DNA of 64,000 nt, taken from the NCBI RefSeq assembly GCF_037027445.1, contig NZ_JBANDL010000002.1, positions 434,001 to 498,000 on the forward strand, written 5' to 3'. The position numbers and the translations under genes are program-made. Shown piece after piece: positions 1 to 10,448 of the stretch. The DNA is from Lysobacter firmicutimachus. GTDB taxonomy: Bacteria; Pseudomonadota; Gammaproteobacteria; Xanthomonadales; Xanthomonadaceae. How positions within the stretch are numbered: the first letter of the stretch is position 1; every line of letters begins with the position of its first letter. The notes below the pieces were generated by a model that ran no database searches, was not told the DNA's origin, and saw only the letters and a program-made list of their open reading frames with translations.

Positions 1-3000
1 CCGGGCACGCTGGTCCTGAGCGGCGCCAATACCTACACCGGCTCTACCCAGGTCAACGGCGGCGTATTGCGCGCGGGGTCGACCAATGCCTTCGGCCCTT
101 CGGGCCATATGACTTTGGCCAATGCCGCCGGCGCGTTGCTGGACCTGAACAATTTCAATGCCGTGGTGACTTCGCTGATCGGCGGCGGCGCCGCTGGCGG
201 CAATATCACCCTGGGCACCGCGACCTTGACGATCAACGGCGTCGATACCCGTTCCTACGCCGGAGCGATCAGCGGCACCGGCAGCCTGGTCAAAAACGGC
301 GGCAACAACCAGGCGCTGACCGGTTGCAACAGCAGCTATACCGGCCCCACCGTGATCAATGCCGGCACGCTGCAGGTCACATGCCTGCCGAACGGCGGCG
401 TCAACAGCTCGATCGGCGCCTCGACCTCGGCGCCTGGCAATCTAACCCTCAACGGCACGCTGCGCTATGTCGGCACGGGCGATGTGACCGATCGCCAGTT
501 CACCCTGGGCTCCAGCGGCGGCACACTCGATGCGTCGGGTACCGGCGTCATCGAGTTCGCCAGCACGGCACCGGTGACCCTGGCCGGCGCGAATACGGCC
601 CGCACCCTGACTTTGACCGGGACCAACACCGGCGATAACACCTTTTCCGGACAGCTGACCAATAACGGTGCCGGCGCTAGCTCGTTGACCAAGACCGGCA
701 CTGGCACCTGGGTTCTGGCCAACGACAGCAGCACTTACACCGGCGCCACCACGCTCAACGGCGGCGTGCTGATCGTCGACCGTCTCGCCGACGGCGGCCA
801 GGCCAGCAGCGTCGGCGCCTCCTCCAGTGCGGCAGGCAACCTGGTGATGGGCAATAGTTCGACGCTGCGCTATGTCGGCGATGGCGACACCTCCAACCGC
901 TTGTTCACTTTGAACGCGGGCGTCAGCTTCATCGAGTCCTCCGGCACCGGAGCACTGGAATTCACCAATACCGGTGCAGTCACTCTTTCCGGCACGAACG
1001 TCGCTCGCACCTTCGCCTTGGGCGGCACCAACACCGGCAACAACACCTTCGCTGGCGCGATCGGCAACAACGGCACCGGCGCCACCACCCTGGCCAAGAA
1101 CGACAGCGGCACCTGGATTCTGACCGGAAACAACACCTATTCCGGCAACACGGTCATCAACGACGGCAACCTGGTGATCGGCAACGGCGGCACCACCGGC
1201 AACGCCGGCGTCGGCAACGTGATCGTGGATTCGCCGACGTCGACCCTGTCGCTCAATCGCAGCGACACGTTCACCTTCAGCGGCACCCTGAGCGGTCCGG
1301 GCACGCTGGCCCAGATCGGTAGCGGCACCAGCGTGCTGAGTTCCCCCAACAACAACATCGGCGCCACCGCCCTCGCCGCCGGCACGTTGCAGGTGAACGG
1401 AGGCCTGGCGACGCCGACGGTGAGCATGACCGGGACCTCGTCGCTGCAGGTGAACGGCATCGTGCAGGCCGAGGACGGTACTCAGACCGCGCTCAGCGGC
1501 GATGCCGGTGCCCAGGCCGTCGCCGTCGGCAACGGCGGCACGTTGCGCGCCGCGGGCGACCTCGGCGGCGGCAACGACACGGTCGCCCTCACCGGCATTC
1601 TGGATACCGGTGCGGGCACGTTGCAGCTCGGCGACGGCGACGACACGCTGGTGCTCAACGACGGTGCGCAAATGCTCGGCGGCGGCGTGGGCACGTCCGG
1701 CGACGGCACCGATACGCTGGTGGTCAACACCGCGCTGGGCTACACCCTGGACGGCGGCAGCATCGACACCTTCGAAATCCTGACCAAGCAGAACACCGGC
1801 GCGCTGACCCTGACCGGCGACCACGTCTTCGCCGTCGCCACTCAGCTCGAAGGCGGCACGCTCGACGTGGACGGCCGACTGGAGACGTCGGCCCTGTCGA
1901 TGGCCGATGGTACCGTGCTCGACGTCGACGGCATCGTCGAAGCGGCCGGCGGCACGCCGACGGCCCTTACCGGCAGCGCCGGCGTCAATACGATCGATGT
2001 CGGCCCCGCCGGCACGCTGCGTGCGAACGGCGACCTCGGCGACGGCAACGATGCGGTGACCCTGGCGGGACTGCTCGGCACCGGCGCCGGCACCTTGGGC
2101 CTGGGCGCCGGCGACGATGTGCTGACCTTGCGGGACGGGGCCGTCATCGAGAGCGGTGCCGGCGGCGTGGACGCCGGTGCGGGCGGTAGCGACCGGCTGA
2201 TCCTGGACAACGCCTCGGCGATGGCCTTCGACGGCAGCCAGACGGCCGGCTTCGAGACCTTGACCAAGCAGAACACCGGTACCGCCAGCATGACCGGCAG
2301 CCAGAGCTTCAGCGGCGGCGTCGCGATCGATGCGGGCACGCTGGACATCGACGGCACGCTGCAGACGCCGACCATCGCCTTGGCCGACGACACTGCGTTG
2401 AATGTGGACGGCACGGTCGGCGGCAGCGTCGGCCCCGCCGCCGCGATCGGCGGCAGCGTCGGCGCGAATACCGTCAGCGTGGGCGCGGGCGGCACGCTGC
2501 GGGCGAACGGCGATCTGGGCGCCGGCAACGACGTCTTGGACGTCGCCGGCACTCTCGACACCGCCGGCGGCGTGTTCGCGCTGGGCGACGGCGACGACAC
2601 CCTGACCATCCACGAGAACACCAATATCATCGGCACGGTCTCGGCCGGCGCCGGCAACGACACCTTCGACACCCATATCGATACGGTCGCCGACCTGGGG
2701 GCCGTGCAGGGCTTCGAGACGCTGAGCAAGACCGGCACCGGCGTGCTCAACATCAACGGGCCGATGAGCTCGGACTTCACTACGGTGAGCGTGTCCGAAG
2801 GCACCCTGAACATCGCGCCGGGCGGCAGCGTAGTGCCCGCGCTCGGCAATACCCTGGACACCACCGTGGCCAGTGGAGCGACCCTGCAGGTCGACGGCAG
2901 CTACGGTTGCGGCAGCGGCAACGACTCGATGACCGTGGCCGGCACCGTGGCCGGCACCGGCACCATCGACCTGTGCGGCGGCGACGATCGTCTGACCCTG

Positions 3001-6000
3001 CAGGATGGCGCGGTGCTGAACAACGCCATCGACGGCGGCCTGGGCGGCAACGACAGCCTGGTGCTCGACAATGCCGGCCAACTCGATTTCGATGCCGGCA
3101 ACACCGACGGTTTCGAACTCTTGCGCAAGACCAACACCGGCACCGCGACGCTGAGCGGCAGCCAGAGTTTCACCGGCGGCACCACGATCGACGGCGGCAC
3201 GCTGGACGTGGATGGCACGCTGGAGACGCCGACCGTCGCCCTGGCCGACGGCGCCACGCTCAACGTGGACGGCGCCGTGCAGGCCGGTGTCGGCAGTGCG
3301 GCCGCGCTGAGCGGCGATGCCGGCATCAACACCGTCCGGGTCGGCGCAGGCGGCACGCTGCTGGCGAACGGCGACCTGGGCGCGGGCAACGACGTGCTCG
3401 ACGTGCTCGGCACCCTCGACACCGGCGGCGGCGTGTTCGCACTGGGCGACGGCGACGACAACTTCGTGGTGCACGACGGCACCGTGGTGATCGGCACCAT
3501 CGACGGCGGCGCCGGCGTCGATACCCGCACCTACGACATCGACACCAGCGCCGACCTCGGCGCGCTGCAGAACTTCGAGGGCGTGACCAAGAGCGGCACC
3601 GGCGTGCTCAATATCACCGGCCCCGGCGCGACCGATCTGCAGGACGTGCAAGTGCTCGAAGGCCGCCTGGACGTGCATGCGGGCGCCAGCATCGTCGCCT
3701 CGGCAGGCAGTTCGCTGAATGCCGTGGTGGCCGCCGGCGCCACCTTGAACGTGGACGGCGCCTTCGGCTGCGGCAGCCAGGCGGACACCCTGACCGTGTC
3801 CGGCACGGTCAGCGGCAGCGGCAGCGTCAATCTGTGCGGCGGCGACGACACCCTGACGCTGGGCGACGGCGCCGACATCGCCGGGCTGCTCAATCCGATC
3901 GACGGCGACGCCGGCGACGACCGGGTGGTGCTCGACAACGCCGGCCTGCTGACGCTGGACAGCGGCGACATCGCCAATTTCGAAGCGTTGCAGAAGGACA
4001 ACGGCGGCGAGGCGGTGCTCACGGGCGCACACGGCTTCGGTAGCGGCACCGCCTTGAACGGCGGCACCCTGACCGTCGCCGGCAGCCTGGACACGCCGAC
4101 CCTGACGATGGGCGACGGCACCACGCTGAATGTCGACGGCAGCCTGCAGGCGGCGGGCGGCGCGGCGGCGGCGATCAGCGGCAGCGCCGGCAGCAACACC
4201 GTCAACGTCGCCGCCGGCGCGAGCCTCTCGGCGAACGGCGACCTGGGCGACGGCGACGACGTGCTGGACGTCGCCGGCAGCCTCGACACCGGCGCCGGCA
4301 TCTTCGACCTGGGCGCCGGCGACGACACGCTGGGCATCCACGACGGCACCGCCATCGCCGGTATCGTCGCGGGCGGCGCCGGCACGGATCTGCTGAACGC
4401 CGACATCGCGACCAGTGCCGACCTCGGTGCGGTGCAGGGCTTCGAAACGCTGAGCAAGACCGGCCTCGGTGCGCTCAACATCAACGGCCCGGCGAGCTCG
4501 GATTTCGTTACCGTCGACGTGCTCGCCGGCCGCCTGAACGTCGCCGCCACCGGCAGCGTCGTGGCCCAGGACACCACGGTCGCCGGCGGCGCGGTGCTGA
4601 ACGTCGACGGCAGCTACGCCGGCACCGGCGGCAGCGACAGCTTCACCGTGGCCGGCACGGTGACCGGCGTCGGCACCGTCGACCTGCTCGACGGCGACGA
4701 CACCTTCACGATCCAGGACGGCGCCGACCTGTCCGGACTGAACAACGCCATCGACGGCGGCAACGGCACCGATACCTTCGTCGCCGATCTGGCCGGCAAC
4801 GCGACCTTGGGCGGGGCGGTCAACTTCGAGACCCTGACCAAGACCAACACCGGCACCCTGCACGTCGACGGTCCGGCCGCATCGGCGTTCAGCACGGTCC
4901 ATGTCGATGGCGGCACGCTCGATATCGGCGCCGGCGGCAGCATCAACGGCATCAACACCGCGACCGTGGCCAATGGCGCCAGCCTGATCGTCGACGGCGC
5001 GTTCGGTTTCACCGCCGGCGCGGACAGCTTCACCGTGGCCGGCACGGTCAGCGGCTCGAGCGCGATCGACCTGCTCGACGGCGACGACCACCTGATCCTG
5101 CAGGACGGCGCCGACATGGACGGCCTGGCCGCGCCGATCGACGGCGGTGCCGGTATCGATACCCTGACCGCGGACTATGCCGGCACCGCGACGCTCGGCG
5201 GCGCCACCAATTTCGAGACCCTGACCAAGACCAACATCGGCACCTTGCACATCGACGGCCCGGCCGCGTCGGACTTCACGACCGTCAACGTCGCCGGCGG
5301 CACGCTCGACATCGGCGCCGCCGGCAGCGTCAGCGGCGTGGTCGCCACGACCGTCGCCAGCGGCGCCACATTGAACGTCGACGGCAACTTCGCCGGATCG
5401 ACCGGCAACGACAGCATGACGGTGTCCGGCGCCGTTGCCGGCACGGGTGCGATCGCATTCGGCGACGGCGACGACACGGTGACCCTCAACGACGGCGCCG
5501 ACCTGAGCGGCTTGGCCGGCCTGCTCGACGGCGGCGCGCACAGCGCCGGCGATACCGTCGTGCTCAACAACGCCGGGGCGTTGAGTTTCGGCGCCGGCAG
5601 CGTGGTCAATTTCGAGTTCCTGACCAAGAACAACACCGGCACCGCCACCCTCACCGGGACCCAGAACTTCAGCGGCGGCACCGCCGTCAACGGCGGCGAA
5701 CTGGCGATCGCCGGCGGCTTGAGCACGCCGGTCGTGACGATGGGCGACGACACCGCACTGACCGTCGACGGCAGTCTGGACGGCGGCGCGGGCCTCGTCG
5801 CCGCGATCGCCGGCAGCGCCGGCGCCAACACCGTGACCGTCAACGGCACGGCCTTGGCCGAAGGCGATCTGGGCGCAGGCGAAGACGTACTCGACGTCGT
5901 CGGCACCCTCGACACCCGTGGCGGCGTCTTCGCCCTGGGCGACGGCGACGACAGCTTCGTGGTCCACGACGGCACGACCGTGATCGGCACGATCGACGGC

Positions 6001-8823
6001 GGCGCCGGCCTGGACACGCGCGTCTACGACATCGACCTGAGCGCCAACCTGGGCTCGCTGGCGAGTTTCGAGGGCGTCACCAAGACCGGTACCGGCGTGC
6101 TCAACGTCACCGGTCCGGGCGCGACCGACTTGCAGGAGGTCAGCGTGCTCGGCGGGACCCTGAACATCGGTCCGGCCGGCAGCGTGATCGCGACCGCGGG
6201 CAGCGCGCTGGCCACCGTGGTCGGCGCCGGCGCGACCTTGAACGTCGACGGCAGCTTCGGTTGCGGCGCCGCCAACGACCGCATGACCGTGGCCGGCACC
6301 GTCTCGGGCAGCGGCAGCATTGACCTGTGCGGCGGCGAAGACGTGCTGACCCTGCAAGACGGCGCAGCCATCGAAGCGGTGATCAGCGGCGGCGGCCACG
6401 GCAGCGGCGACACGGTGGTGCTCGACAACGCCAACGCCTTGACCTTCGACGCCGCCCGCACGATCAACTTCGAGTATCTGCAGAAGGACAACGCCGGCGA
6501 AGCGACGCTGGTGGGCAGCCAAAGCTTCAGCGGCGGCACCACGCTCAACGGCGGCGTGCTGAGCGTGGCCGGCAGCCTGCAGACGCCGACGCTGGCGATG
6601 GCCGATGCCACCACGCTGGCGATCGACGGCAGCGTGCGCGGTCTGGCGTCGGCTCCGGCCGTGCTGACCGGCAGCGCGGGCGTCAATACGGTCGACGTGG
6701 CCGTAGGGGCGAGCCTGCTCGCCTCCGGCGACCTCGGCGACGGTGCCGATGTGTTCGATCTGGCCGGCACGCTCGACACCGGCGGCGGCAGTTTCGCGCT
6801 CGGCGCCGGCGACGACCGCTTCATCGTCCACGAAACCACCGCGGCGATCGGCACGGTCGACGGCGGCCAGGGCCGCGATACGCTCGAGGCCAACATCGGC
6901 GCCGGGTTCAACGTGCCGCTGGGCAGCATGCTGGGCTTCGAATCGCTGGCCAAATCCGGCGCGGGCGCGTTGCAGATCAACGGTGCGTCCGAGTTCATCG
7001 ATGTCGACGTGATCGGCGGCCTGCTCGAGGTCACCGCCGGCGGCAGTGTGGCGGCGCAGAACACCACCGTCGCGGCCGGCTCGACCCTGAAGGCGAGCGG
7101 CCTTTACAGCGGCACCGCCGGCAACGACCGCTTCGACTCGGCCGGCACGGTGATCGGCCGCTTCGACTTCGGCGCCGGCAACGACACCGCCGATTTCCGC
7201 GGCGGCGACCTGAGCGGCCTGAGCCGCTTCGACGGCGGCGCCGGCGGCGAGGACCGGGTGAATTTCCACGACATGGTCCTGGACCAGGCCGACGTGGGCG
7301 CGCTGTCCAACTGGGAGCGGGTGGATCTGCTCACCGGCACGCAGCTGACCCTGACCGGACCGCTGAACCTGGGCAGCGGCCTGCTGTCGATCGACGGCAC
7401 GTCCGAGCTGATCGGCATGAGCGGCGCCGGCCTGACCGGCAACCTGGCCAATTCGGGTCTGATCACGGTCGGCAACGCGCGCTTCGGCGTCAGCGGCAAC
7501 TACACCGGCGGCGGCCGGCTGGCGTTGACCGTGTCGCCGGGCGGCCAGAGCTCGGGCGGCCTGGATATCGGCGGCGATGTGGTCGGCAGCACCGCGGTGG
7601 CTTTCGCCAGCGACGGCAGCGAGACGCCGCAACAGCCGGCCTCGATCCGGGTGATCGCGGCCCCGAACGACAACGCCGCGACCGAGGGCCATTTCATCGC
7701 CGCGGACGCGACCGACGGCGTGGTGCGGTTGAACGGCAGCGTGTTCCCATGGACCTTCGATCGCCAGGGCGACGGCTGGTATCTCAACACCGAGGCCAGC
7801 GACATCCTGCCGGAGATCGGCGGTTACGCGGTGTTGCCCGGGATCGGCGCCAGCCTGATCCAGGAAAGCAACCGCCTGCTGTTCGAACGCATGGCCGGCA
7901 TCCGCGGCGACACGCCGCGTTGCGGCTCGCACGAAGACGACATGGAGCGCGCCTACTGGCAGCTGGAGGGCGAATGCCAGGGCTTCTGGATGGCCGTCAC
8001 CGGCAGCGAGCTGAAGATGGGCGCCGACCCGGGCTTCGCCTTCAGCGGCGACACGCTCGGGCTGTACGCCGGCGTCGACACCCTGCTGCAGGACCGCGAA
8101 ACGCGTCACCTGCGCGGCGGCGTGTTCGTGGCGTTCCAGCGCGGCAACTACTGGGCCAGCGGCGCCAACTCGACCGATCTGCAAGGCATCGGCGAGGCCC
8201 ATGTGCGCGTGGATACGCCGATGGTCGGCATGTACGGCAGCGTCAGCTGGAAGCGCGGCACCTACCTCGACCTGACCTTGGTCGGCCAGCGGCCCGAGGC
8301 CAGCATCGCGGTGGCCGACGGTTTCAAGGAAAAGATCGATGGCAACAGCCTGACCGCAAGCGCGCAGCTGGGACATCGCTTCCATCTCGACAACGGCTGG
8401 ACCGTCGAGCCGCAGTTCAACCTGAGCGCCAGCGCGATGCAGTGGCAGGACAAGCTCGATGCCGGCGGCAAGCGGCTGGTGATGGACGACGATTTGCTGG
8501 GCACCGCGCGGCTGGCCGTGCGCGTCGACAAGCTGTTCGAAACCGCGGCGGGCGCGAGGGTGCGGCCGTGGGCGACGCTGGGCGTGCAGGACACGCTGGG
8601 CGAGAAGGACGATGCCCTGGTCGTGCTGCCGCCCGGCGCCAACGCGCAGCGGCAGGCGTTCCCGAATCACGAACTGGGGCTGATGGCGACCCTCGATGTC
8701 GGCGTGGAGGCCGAACTGAACCCGTCCGTCAGCCTGTTCGGCGTGCTTTCGTACGGCCAGAGCCTGGACGGGAGCGAGGTCGAGCAGCGTCAGGCCAACC
8801 TGGGGCTGAGGGTCCGCTGGTGA
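1..8823 (+). CDS. Giant autotransporter adhesin-like protein (5' truncated)
   Basis: The frame is open from base 1, so the start lies upstream of the window; 2940 residues are visible. This is a type V secreted surface protein: a long beta-helical passenger is exported through a C-terminal outer-membrane barrel. The first ~470 residues carry autotransporter-associated beta-strand repeats (GANTYTGSTQVNGG, SSTYTGATTLNGG, NNTYSGNTVINDG). They are followed by ~1900 residues of long repeats rich in Gly-Asp (LGDGDDTL, GAGNDVLDV) that resemble RTX nonapeptides without being canonical. From about residue 2640 the sequence changes to a barrel domain (GFWMAVTGSELKMGADPG, TLGLYAGVDTLL) ending LGLRVRW. 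The last residue is Trp where many autotransporters have Phe. No protease or lipase motif was seen in the passenger, so adhesion or a surface coat is the likely role. The call is firm; the ligand is unknown. Confidence 0.9.
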   Translation, partial: PGTLVLSGANTYTGSTQVNGGVLRAGSTNAFGPSGHMTLANAAGALLDLNNFNAVVTSLIGGGAAGGNITLGTATLTINGVDTRSYAGAISGTGSLVKNGGNNQALTGCNSSYTGPTVINAGTLQVTCLPNGGVNSSIGASTSAPGNLTLNGTLRYVGTGDVTDRQFTLGSSGGTLDASGTGVIEFASTAPVTLAGANTARTLTLTGTNTGDNTFSGQLTNNGAGASSLTKTGTGTWVLANDSSTYTGATTLNGGVLIVDRLADGGQASSVGASSSAAGNLVMGNSSTLRYVGDGDTSNRLFTLNAGVSFIESSGTGALEFTNTGAVTLSGTNVARTFALGGTNTGNNTFAGAIGNNGTGATTLAKNDSGTWILTGNNTYSGNTVINDGNLVIGNGGTTGNAGVGNVIVDSPTSTLSLNRSDTFTFSGTLSGPGTLAQIGSGTSVLSSPNNNIGATALAAGTLQVNGGLATPTVSMTGTSSLQVNGIVQAEDGTQTALSGDAGAQAVAVGNGGTLRAAGDLGGGNDTVALTGILDTGAGTLQLGDGDDTLVLNDGAQMLGGGVGTSGDGTDTLVVNTALGYTLDGGSIDTFEILTKQNTGALTLTGDHVFAVATQLEGGTLDVDGRLETSALSMADGTVLDVDGIVEAAGGTPTALTGSAGVNTIDVGPAGTLRANGDLGDGNDAVTLAGLLGTGAGTLGLGAGDDVLTLRDGAVIESGAGGVDAGAGGSDRLILDNASAMAFDGSQTAGFETLTKQNTGTASMTGSQSFSGGVAIDAGTLDIDGTLQTPTIALADDTALNVDGTVGGSVGPAAAIGGSVGANTVSVGAGGTLRANGDLGAGNDVLDVAGTLDTAGGVFALGDGDDTLTIHENTNIIGTVSAGAGNDTFDTHIDTVADLGAVQGFETLSKTGTGVLNINGPMSSDFTTVSVSEGTLNIAPGGSVVPALGNTLDTTVASGATLQVDGSYGCGSGNDSMTVAGTVAGTGTIDLCGGDDRLTLQDGAVLNNAIDGGLGGNDSLVLDNAGQLDFDAGNTDGFELLRKTNTGTATLSGSQSFTGGTTIDGGTLDVDGTLETPTVALADGATLNVDGAVQAGVGSAAALSGDAGINTVRVGAGGTLLANGDLGAGNDVLDVLGTLDTGGGVFALGDGDDNFVVHDGTVVIGTIDGGAGVDTRTYDIDTSADLGALQNFEGVTKSGTGVLNITGPGATDLQDVQVLEGRLDVHAGASIVASAGSSLNAVVAAGATLNVDGAFGCGSQADTLTVSGTVSGSGSVNLCGGDDTLTLGDGADIAGLLNPIDGDAGDDRVVLDNAGLLTLDSGDIANFEALQKDNGGEAVLTGAHGFGSGTALNGGTLTVAGSLDTPTLTMGDGTTLNVDGSLQAAGGAAAAISGSAGSNTVNVAAGASLSANGDLGDGDDVLDVAGSLDTGAGIFDLGAGDDTLGIHDGTAIAGIVAGGAGTDLLNADIATSADLGAVQGFETLSKTGLGALNINGPASSDFVTVDVLAGRLNVAATGSVVAQDTTVAGGAVLNVDGSYAGTGGSDSFTVAGTVTGVGTVDLLDGDDTFTIQDGADLSGLNNAIDGGNGTDTFVADLAGNATLGGAVNFETLTKTNTGTLHVDGPAASAFSTVHVDGGTLDIGAGGSINGINTATVANGASLIVDGAFGFTAGADSFTVAGTVSGSSAIDLLDGDDHLILQDGADMDGLAAPIDGGAGIDTLTADYAGTATLGGATNFETLTKTNIGTLHIDGPAASDFTTVNVAGGTLDIGAAGSVSGVVATTVASGATLNVDGNFAGSTGNDSMTVSGAVAGTGAIAFGDGDDTVTLNDGADLSGLAGLLDGGAHSAGDTVVLNNAGALSFGAGSVVNFEFLTKNNTGTATLTGTQNFSGGTAVNGGELAIAGGLSTPVVTMGDDTALTVDGSLDGGAGLVAAIAGSAGANTVTVNGTALAEGDLGAGEDVLDVVGTLDTRGGVFALGDGDDSFVVHDGTTVIGTIDGGAGLDTRVYDIDLSANLGSLASFEGVTKTGTGVLNVTGPGATDLQEVSVLGGTLNIGPAGSVIATAGSALATVVGAGATLNVDGSFGCGAANDRMTVAGTVSGSGSIDLCGGEDVLTLQDGAAIEAVISGGGHGSGDTVVLDNANALTFDAARTINFEYLQKDNAGEATLVGSQSFSGGTTLNGGVLSVAGSLQTPTLAMADATTLAIDGSVRGLASAPAVLTGSAGVNTVDVAVGASLLASGDLGDGADVFDLAGTLDTGGGSFALGAGDDRFIVHETTAAIGTVDGGQGRDTLEANIGAGFNVPLGSMLGFESLAKSGAGALQINGASEFIDVDVIGGLLEVTAGGSVAAQNTTVAAGSTLKASGLYSGTAGNDRFDSAGTVIGRFDFGAGNDTADFRGGDLSGLSRFDGGAGGEDRVNFHDMVLDQADVGALSNWERVDLLTGTQLTLTGPLNLGSGLLSIDGTSELIGMSGAGLTGNLANSGLITVGNARFGVSGNYTGGGRLALTVSPGGQSSGGLDIGGDVVGSTAVAFASDGSETPQQPASIRVIAAPNDNAATEGHFIAADATDGVVRLNGSVFPWTFDRQGDGWYLNTEASDILPEIGGYAVLPGIGASLIQESNRLLFERMAGIRGDTPRCGSHEDDMERAYWQLEGECQGFWMAVTGSELKMGADPGFAFSGDTLGLYAGVDTLLQDRETRHLRGGVFVAFQRGNYWASGANSTDLQGIGEAHVRVDTPMVGMYGSVSWKRGTYLDLTLVGQRPEASIAVADGFKEKIDGNSLTASAQLGHRFHLDNGWTVEPQFNLSASAMQWQDKLDAGGKRLVMDDDLLGTARLAVRVDKLFETAAGARVRPWATLGVQDTLGEKDDALVVLPPGANAQRQAFPNHELGLMATLDVGVEAELNPSVSLFGVLSYGQSLDGSEVEQRQANLGLRVRW
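2251..6530 (+). repeat. Long-period repeats in the autotransporter passenger (~860-870 bp unit)
   Basis: The landmark motif FE-x-L-x-K-x-N-x-G-x-A begins at 2251, 3112, 3979, 5611 and 6469, giving spacings of 861, 867, (1632) and 858 bases. Each unit has two halves: one with SxSFSGG and TLxTPT, the other with FETLSKTGTGxLNINGP and GCGSGNDSMTVAGTV. The 1632-base gap between 3979 and 5611 holds divergent half-units. The copies are diverged in sequence, so this is an old protein-level repeat rather than a recent DNA duplication. Confidence 0.75.
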
Positions 8824-8830
8824 CCGCCGA

Positions 8831-8859
8831 GGCGGCCGGCTCGGCATGAGCCGGCCGCC
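8831..8859 (+). terminator. Hairpin after the autotransporter gene
   Basis: A perfect 12-bp stem (GGCGGCCGGCTC / GAGCCGGCCGCC) with a 5-nt GGCAT loop starts 8 nt after the stop codon. There is no T-run after it, so termination strength is uncertain. Confidence 0.6.
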
Positions 8860-8968
8860 GGGCCCGGCCGCTCCGCTGCGTTACGGCGCGGCTGAAACGC
8901 CGCCTTGGTTGCGGATGCGACTCTCCGGCGCCCGCGTGCGACGGTCGTGTCCGCGTCCGCGGGCCGTG

Positions 8969-9073
8969 TCAGTACGTCATCAACACCGTGATCGTGTCGC
9001 TGTAGCTGCCGACCGTGGCGGTCTGCGGCGCGACCCGGCCGTACACGGTCAGCGACTGGCCGGTGCCATCAGC
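8969..9073 (-). pseudogene. 3' remnant of a spore coat U (SCPU/Csu pilin-like) gene
   Basis: On the minus strand the last ~34 codons before the stop at 8969 read DGTGQSLTVYGRV, then GSYSDTITVLMTY. This is the typical C-terminal strand region of spore coat U domain proteins, which are secreted pilin-like subunits of Csu-type chaperone-usher systems. Upstream of 9073 the reading frame no longer resembles the family. Only the C-terminus survives; the break lies about 200 bases from the left end of an IS element. No usher or chaperone genes are present in the window. Confidence 0.6.
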
Positions 9074-9289
9074 CATACAGGCTGTGGACGACACTCCGAG
9101 CCATCTGCGCAATCTAGTAACCGGCCGTTCGTAATCCACGATCTGCCGAGTCGCTTCGACATTGAACTCATCAGCGGACTGCTGTGCGCTCATAAGCAGC
9201 TCCACTTAAGCCTAGGCTCGGATTACGAGATGCCTACGAAACCCCAGAGTAGTCAACACAATAAGTTGGCGAAAAGGCGAGGGGCCACC
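9074..9289. other. Gap before the first IS element; nothing recognised
   Basis: The minus-strand frame stays open to a start at 9205, but the encoded sequence (RQIVDYERPVTRLRRW and around) is not recognised and does not continue the coat U fold. It is probably junction sequence left by rearrangement. Confidence 0.4.
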
Positions 9290-9349
9290 TGAAGCGTCCT
9301 CGTTAATTCGATCCAATTGGAAGTAGAGTTCCCCACCAAGGAGCTCTGC

Positions 9350-9616
9350 ATGAAAAAGTCGAAGTTCAGCGAAGAACAGATCGTCCGAATCCTGAAAGAA
9401 GTCGAGGCCGGTGCGAAGGTCGGAGAGACCTGCCGCAAGCACGGGATCAGCGAGCCGACGTACTACGTCTGGAAATCGAAGTACGCCGGCCTGGAGGTGT
9501 CGCAGCTTCGGCACCTGAAGGACGTCGAAGCCGAATTGGCCCGGTTGAAGCGCATGTACGCCGACCTGGCCTTGGAGCACCACGCGCTCAAGGACGTCAT
9601 GTCGCGAAAGCTCTAA
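9350..9616 (+). CDS. IS3-family transposase OrfA
   Basis: 88 residues. MKKSKFSEEQIVRILKEVEA followed by CRKHGISEPTYYVWKSKYAG is the classic IS3 OrfA helix-turn-helix (HTH_8-like), which binds the element's ends. A leucine-rich segment near the C-terminus (LKDVEAELARLKRMYADLAL) is the oligomerisation zipper. I chose the ATG at 9350, preceded by AAGGAG, over an upstream in-frame ATG at 9317 because family members start MKKSKF. The gene is intact. OrfB would normally be made by -1 frameshifting near its 3' end. Confidence 0.85.
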   Translation: MKKSKFSEEQIVRILKEVEAGAKVGETCRKHGISEPTYYVWKSKYAGLEVSQLRHLKDVEAELARLKRMYADLALEHHALKDVMSRKL

Positions 9617-9642
9617 GCCAGGCTCGGCGGCTGGAGCTGAGC

Positions 9643-10448
9643 TTGGCGATGCAAACCGATCACGGGCTGAGTGCCCGACGTGCCGATCGAACGCTGCGTC
9701 TGTCTCGTTCGGCGCGGCATTACCGCCCGCGCGTTCGCGACGATGGGCCGTTGATCGCGGCTATCGAACTGCATCTGAAGGACAACCCGGGCCACGGCTT
9801 CGGGTTGCTGTTCGACGGTGCGCTGCGACCGCAGGGCTGGGGCAAGACGCGAGCCTGGCGCGTGTACACCGCGTTGAAGCTCAACTTGCCGCGGCGCGGC
9901 AAGCGGCGCCTGCCCGAGCGGATCAGGGAGCCGCTGGAGGTCCCATCCGCCCCAACCACACCTGGTCCGCCGACTTCATGTCCGATGCGCTGTGGTCTGG
10001 CCGGCGATTTCGCACCTTCAACGTCAACGACGACTTCAACCGGGAATCGATGTCGATCGACATCGACAGCAGCCTGCCATCGGCCCGTATCGTTCGCGCC
10101 CAGGACGAACTCGTCGAGGTGCGCGGCACACCCAAGCGGTTACGTTTGGACAATGGCCCGGAGTTCATCAGCGAGGCATTGAAGCAATGGGCCAAGCGTC
10201 ATAGCGTCGATCTGGTCCACATCCAGCCCGGCAAGCCGACCCAGAACGCCTACATCGAGCGGTTCAATCGTACGTTCCGCACCGAAGTGCTGGACCGGTT
10301 CGTGTTCACCACGCTCGATGAGGTCAGGCGCATGGTCGAGGACTGGCGCCACCGTTACAACCATCATCGCCCGCACCGTTCGCTGGGCGGGCTTTCGCCA
10401 CATCACTACGCGGTGGCAAACTCGTCACCTACCTCTACTTTCAAATGA
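9643..10448 (+). pseudogene. IS3-family transposase OrfB, frameshifted
   Basis: The N-terminal part (HTH_21-like, MQTDHGLSARRADRTLRLSR onward) is in one frame up to about 9945. The integrase core continues in another frame: [19 protein letters not shown] and NAYIERFNRTFR carry the three DDE acidic residues. The junction GAGGTCCCATCCGC reads through if one C is restored (…GTC CCC ATC CGC…), so a single-base deletion at about 9944-9948 destroyed the gene. The catalytic residues themselves are intact. Confidence 0.8.

Noticed and set aside
442..8847. A 2801-codon open frame on the minus strand opposite the autotransporter
   Set aside because: It is the shadow of a Gly/Asp/Thr-rich gene in high-GC DNA; its product is low-complexity (Ala, Arg, Gly, Val) with no domain or signal.
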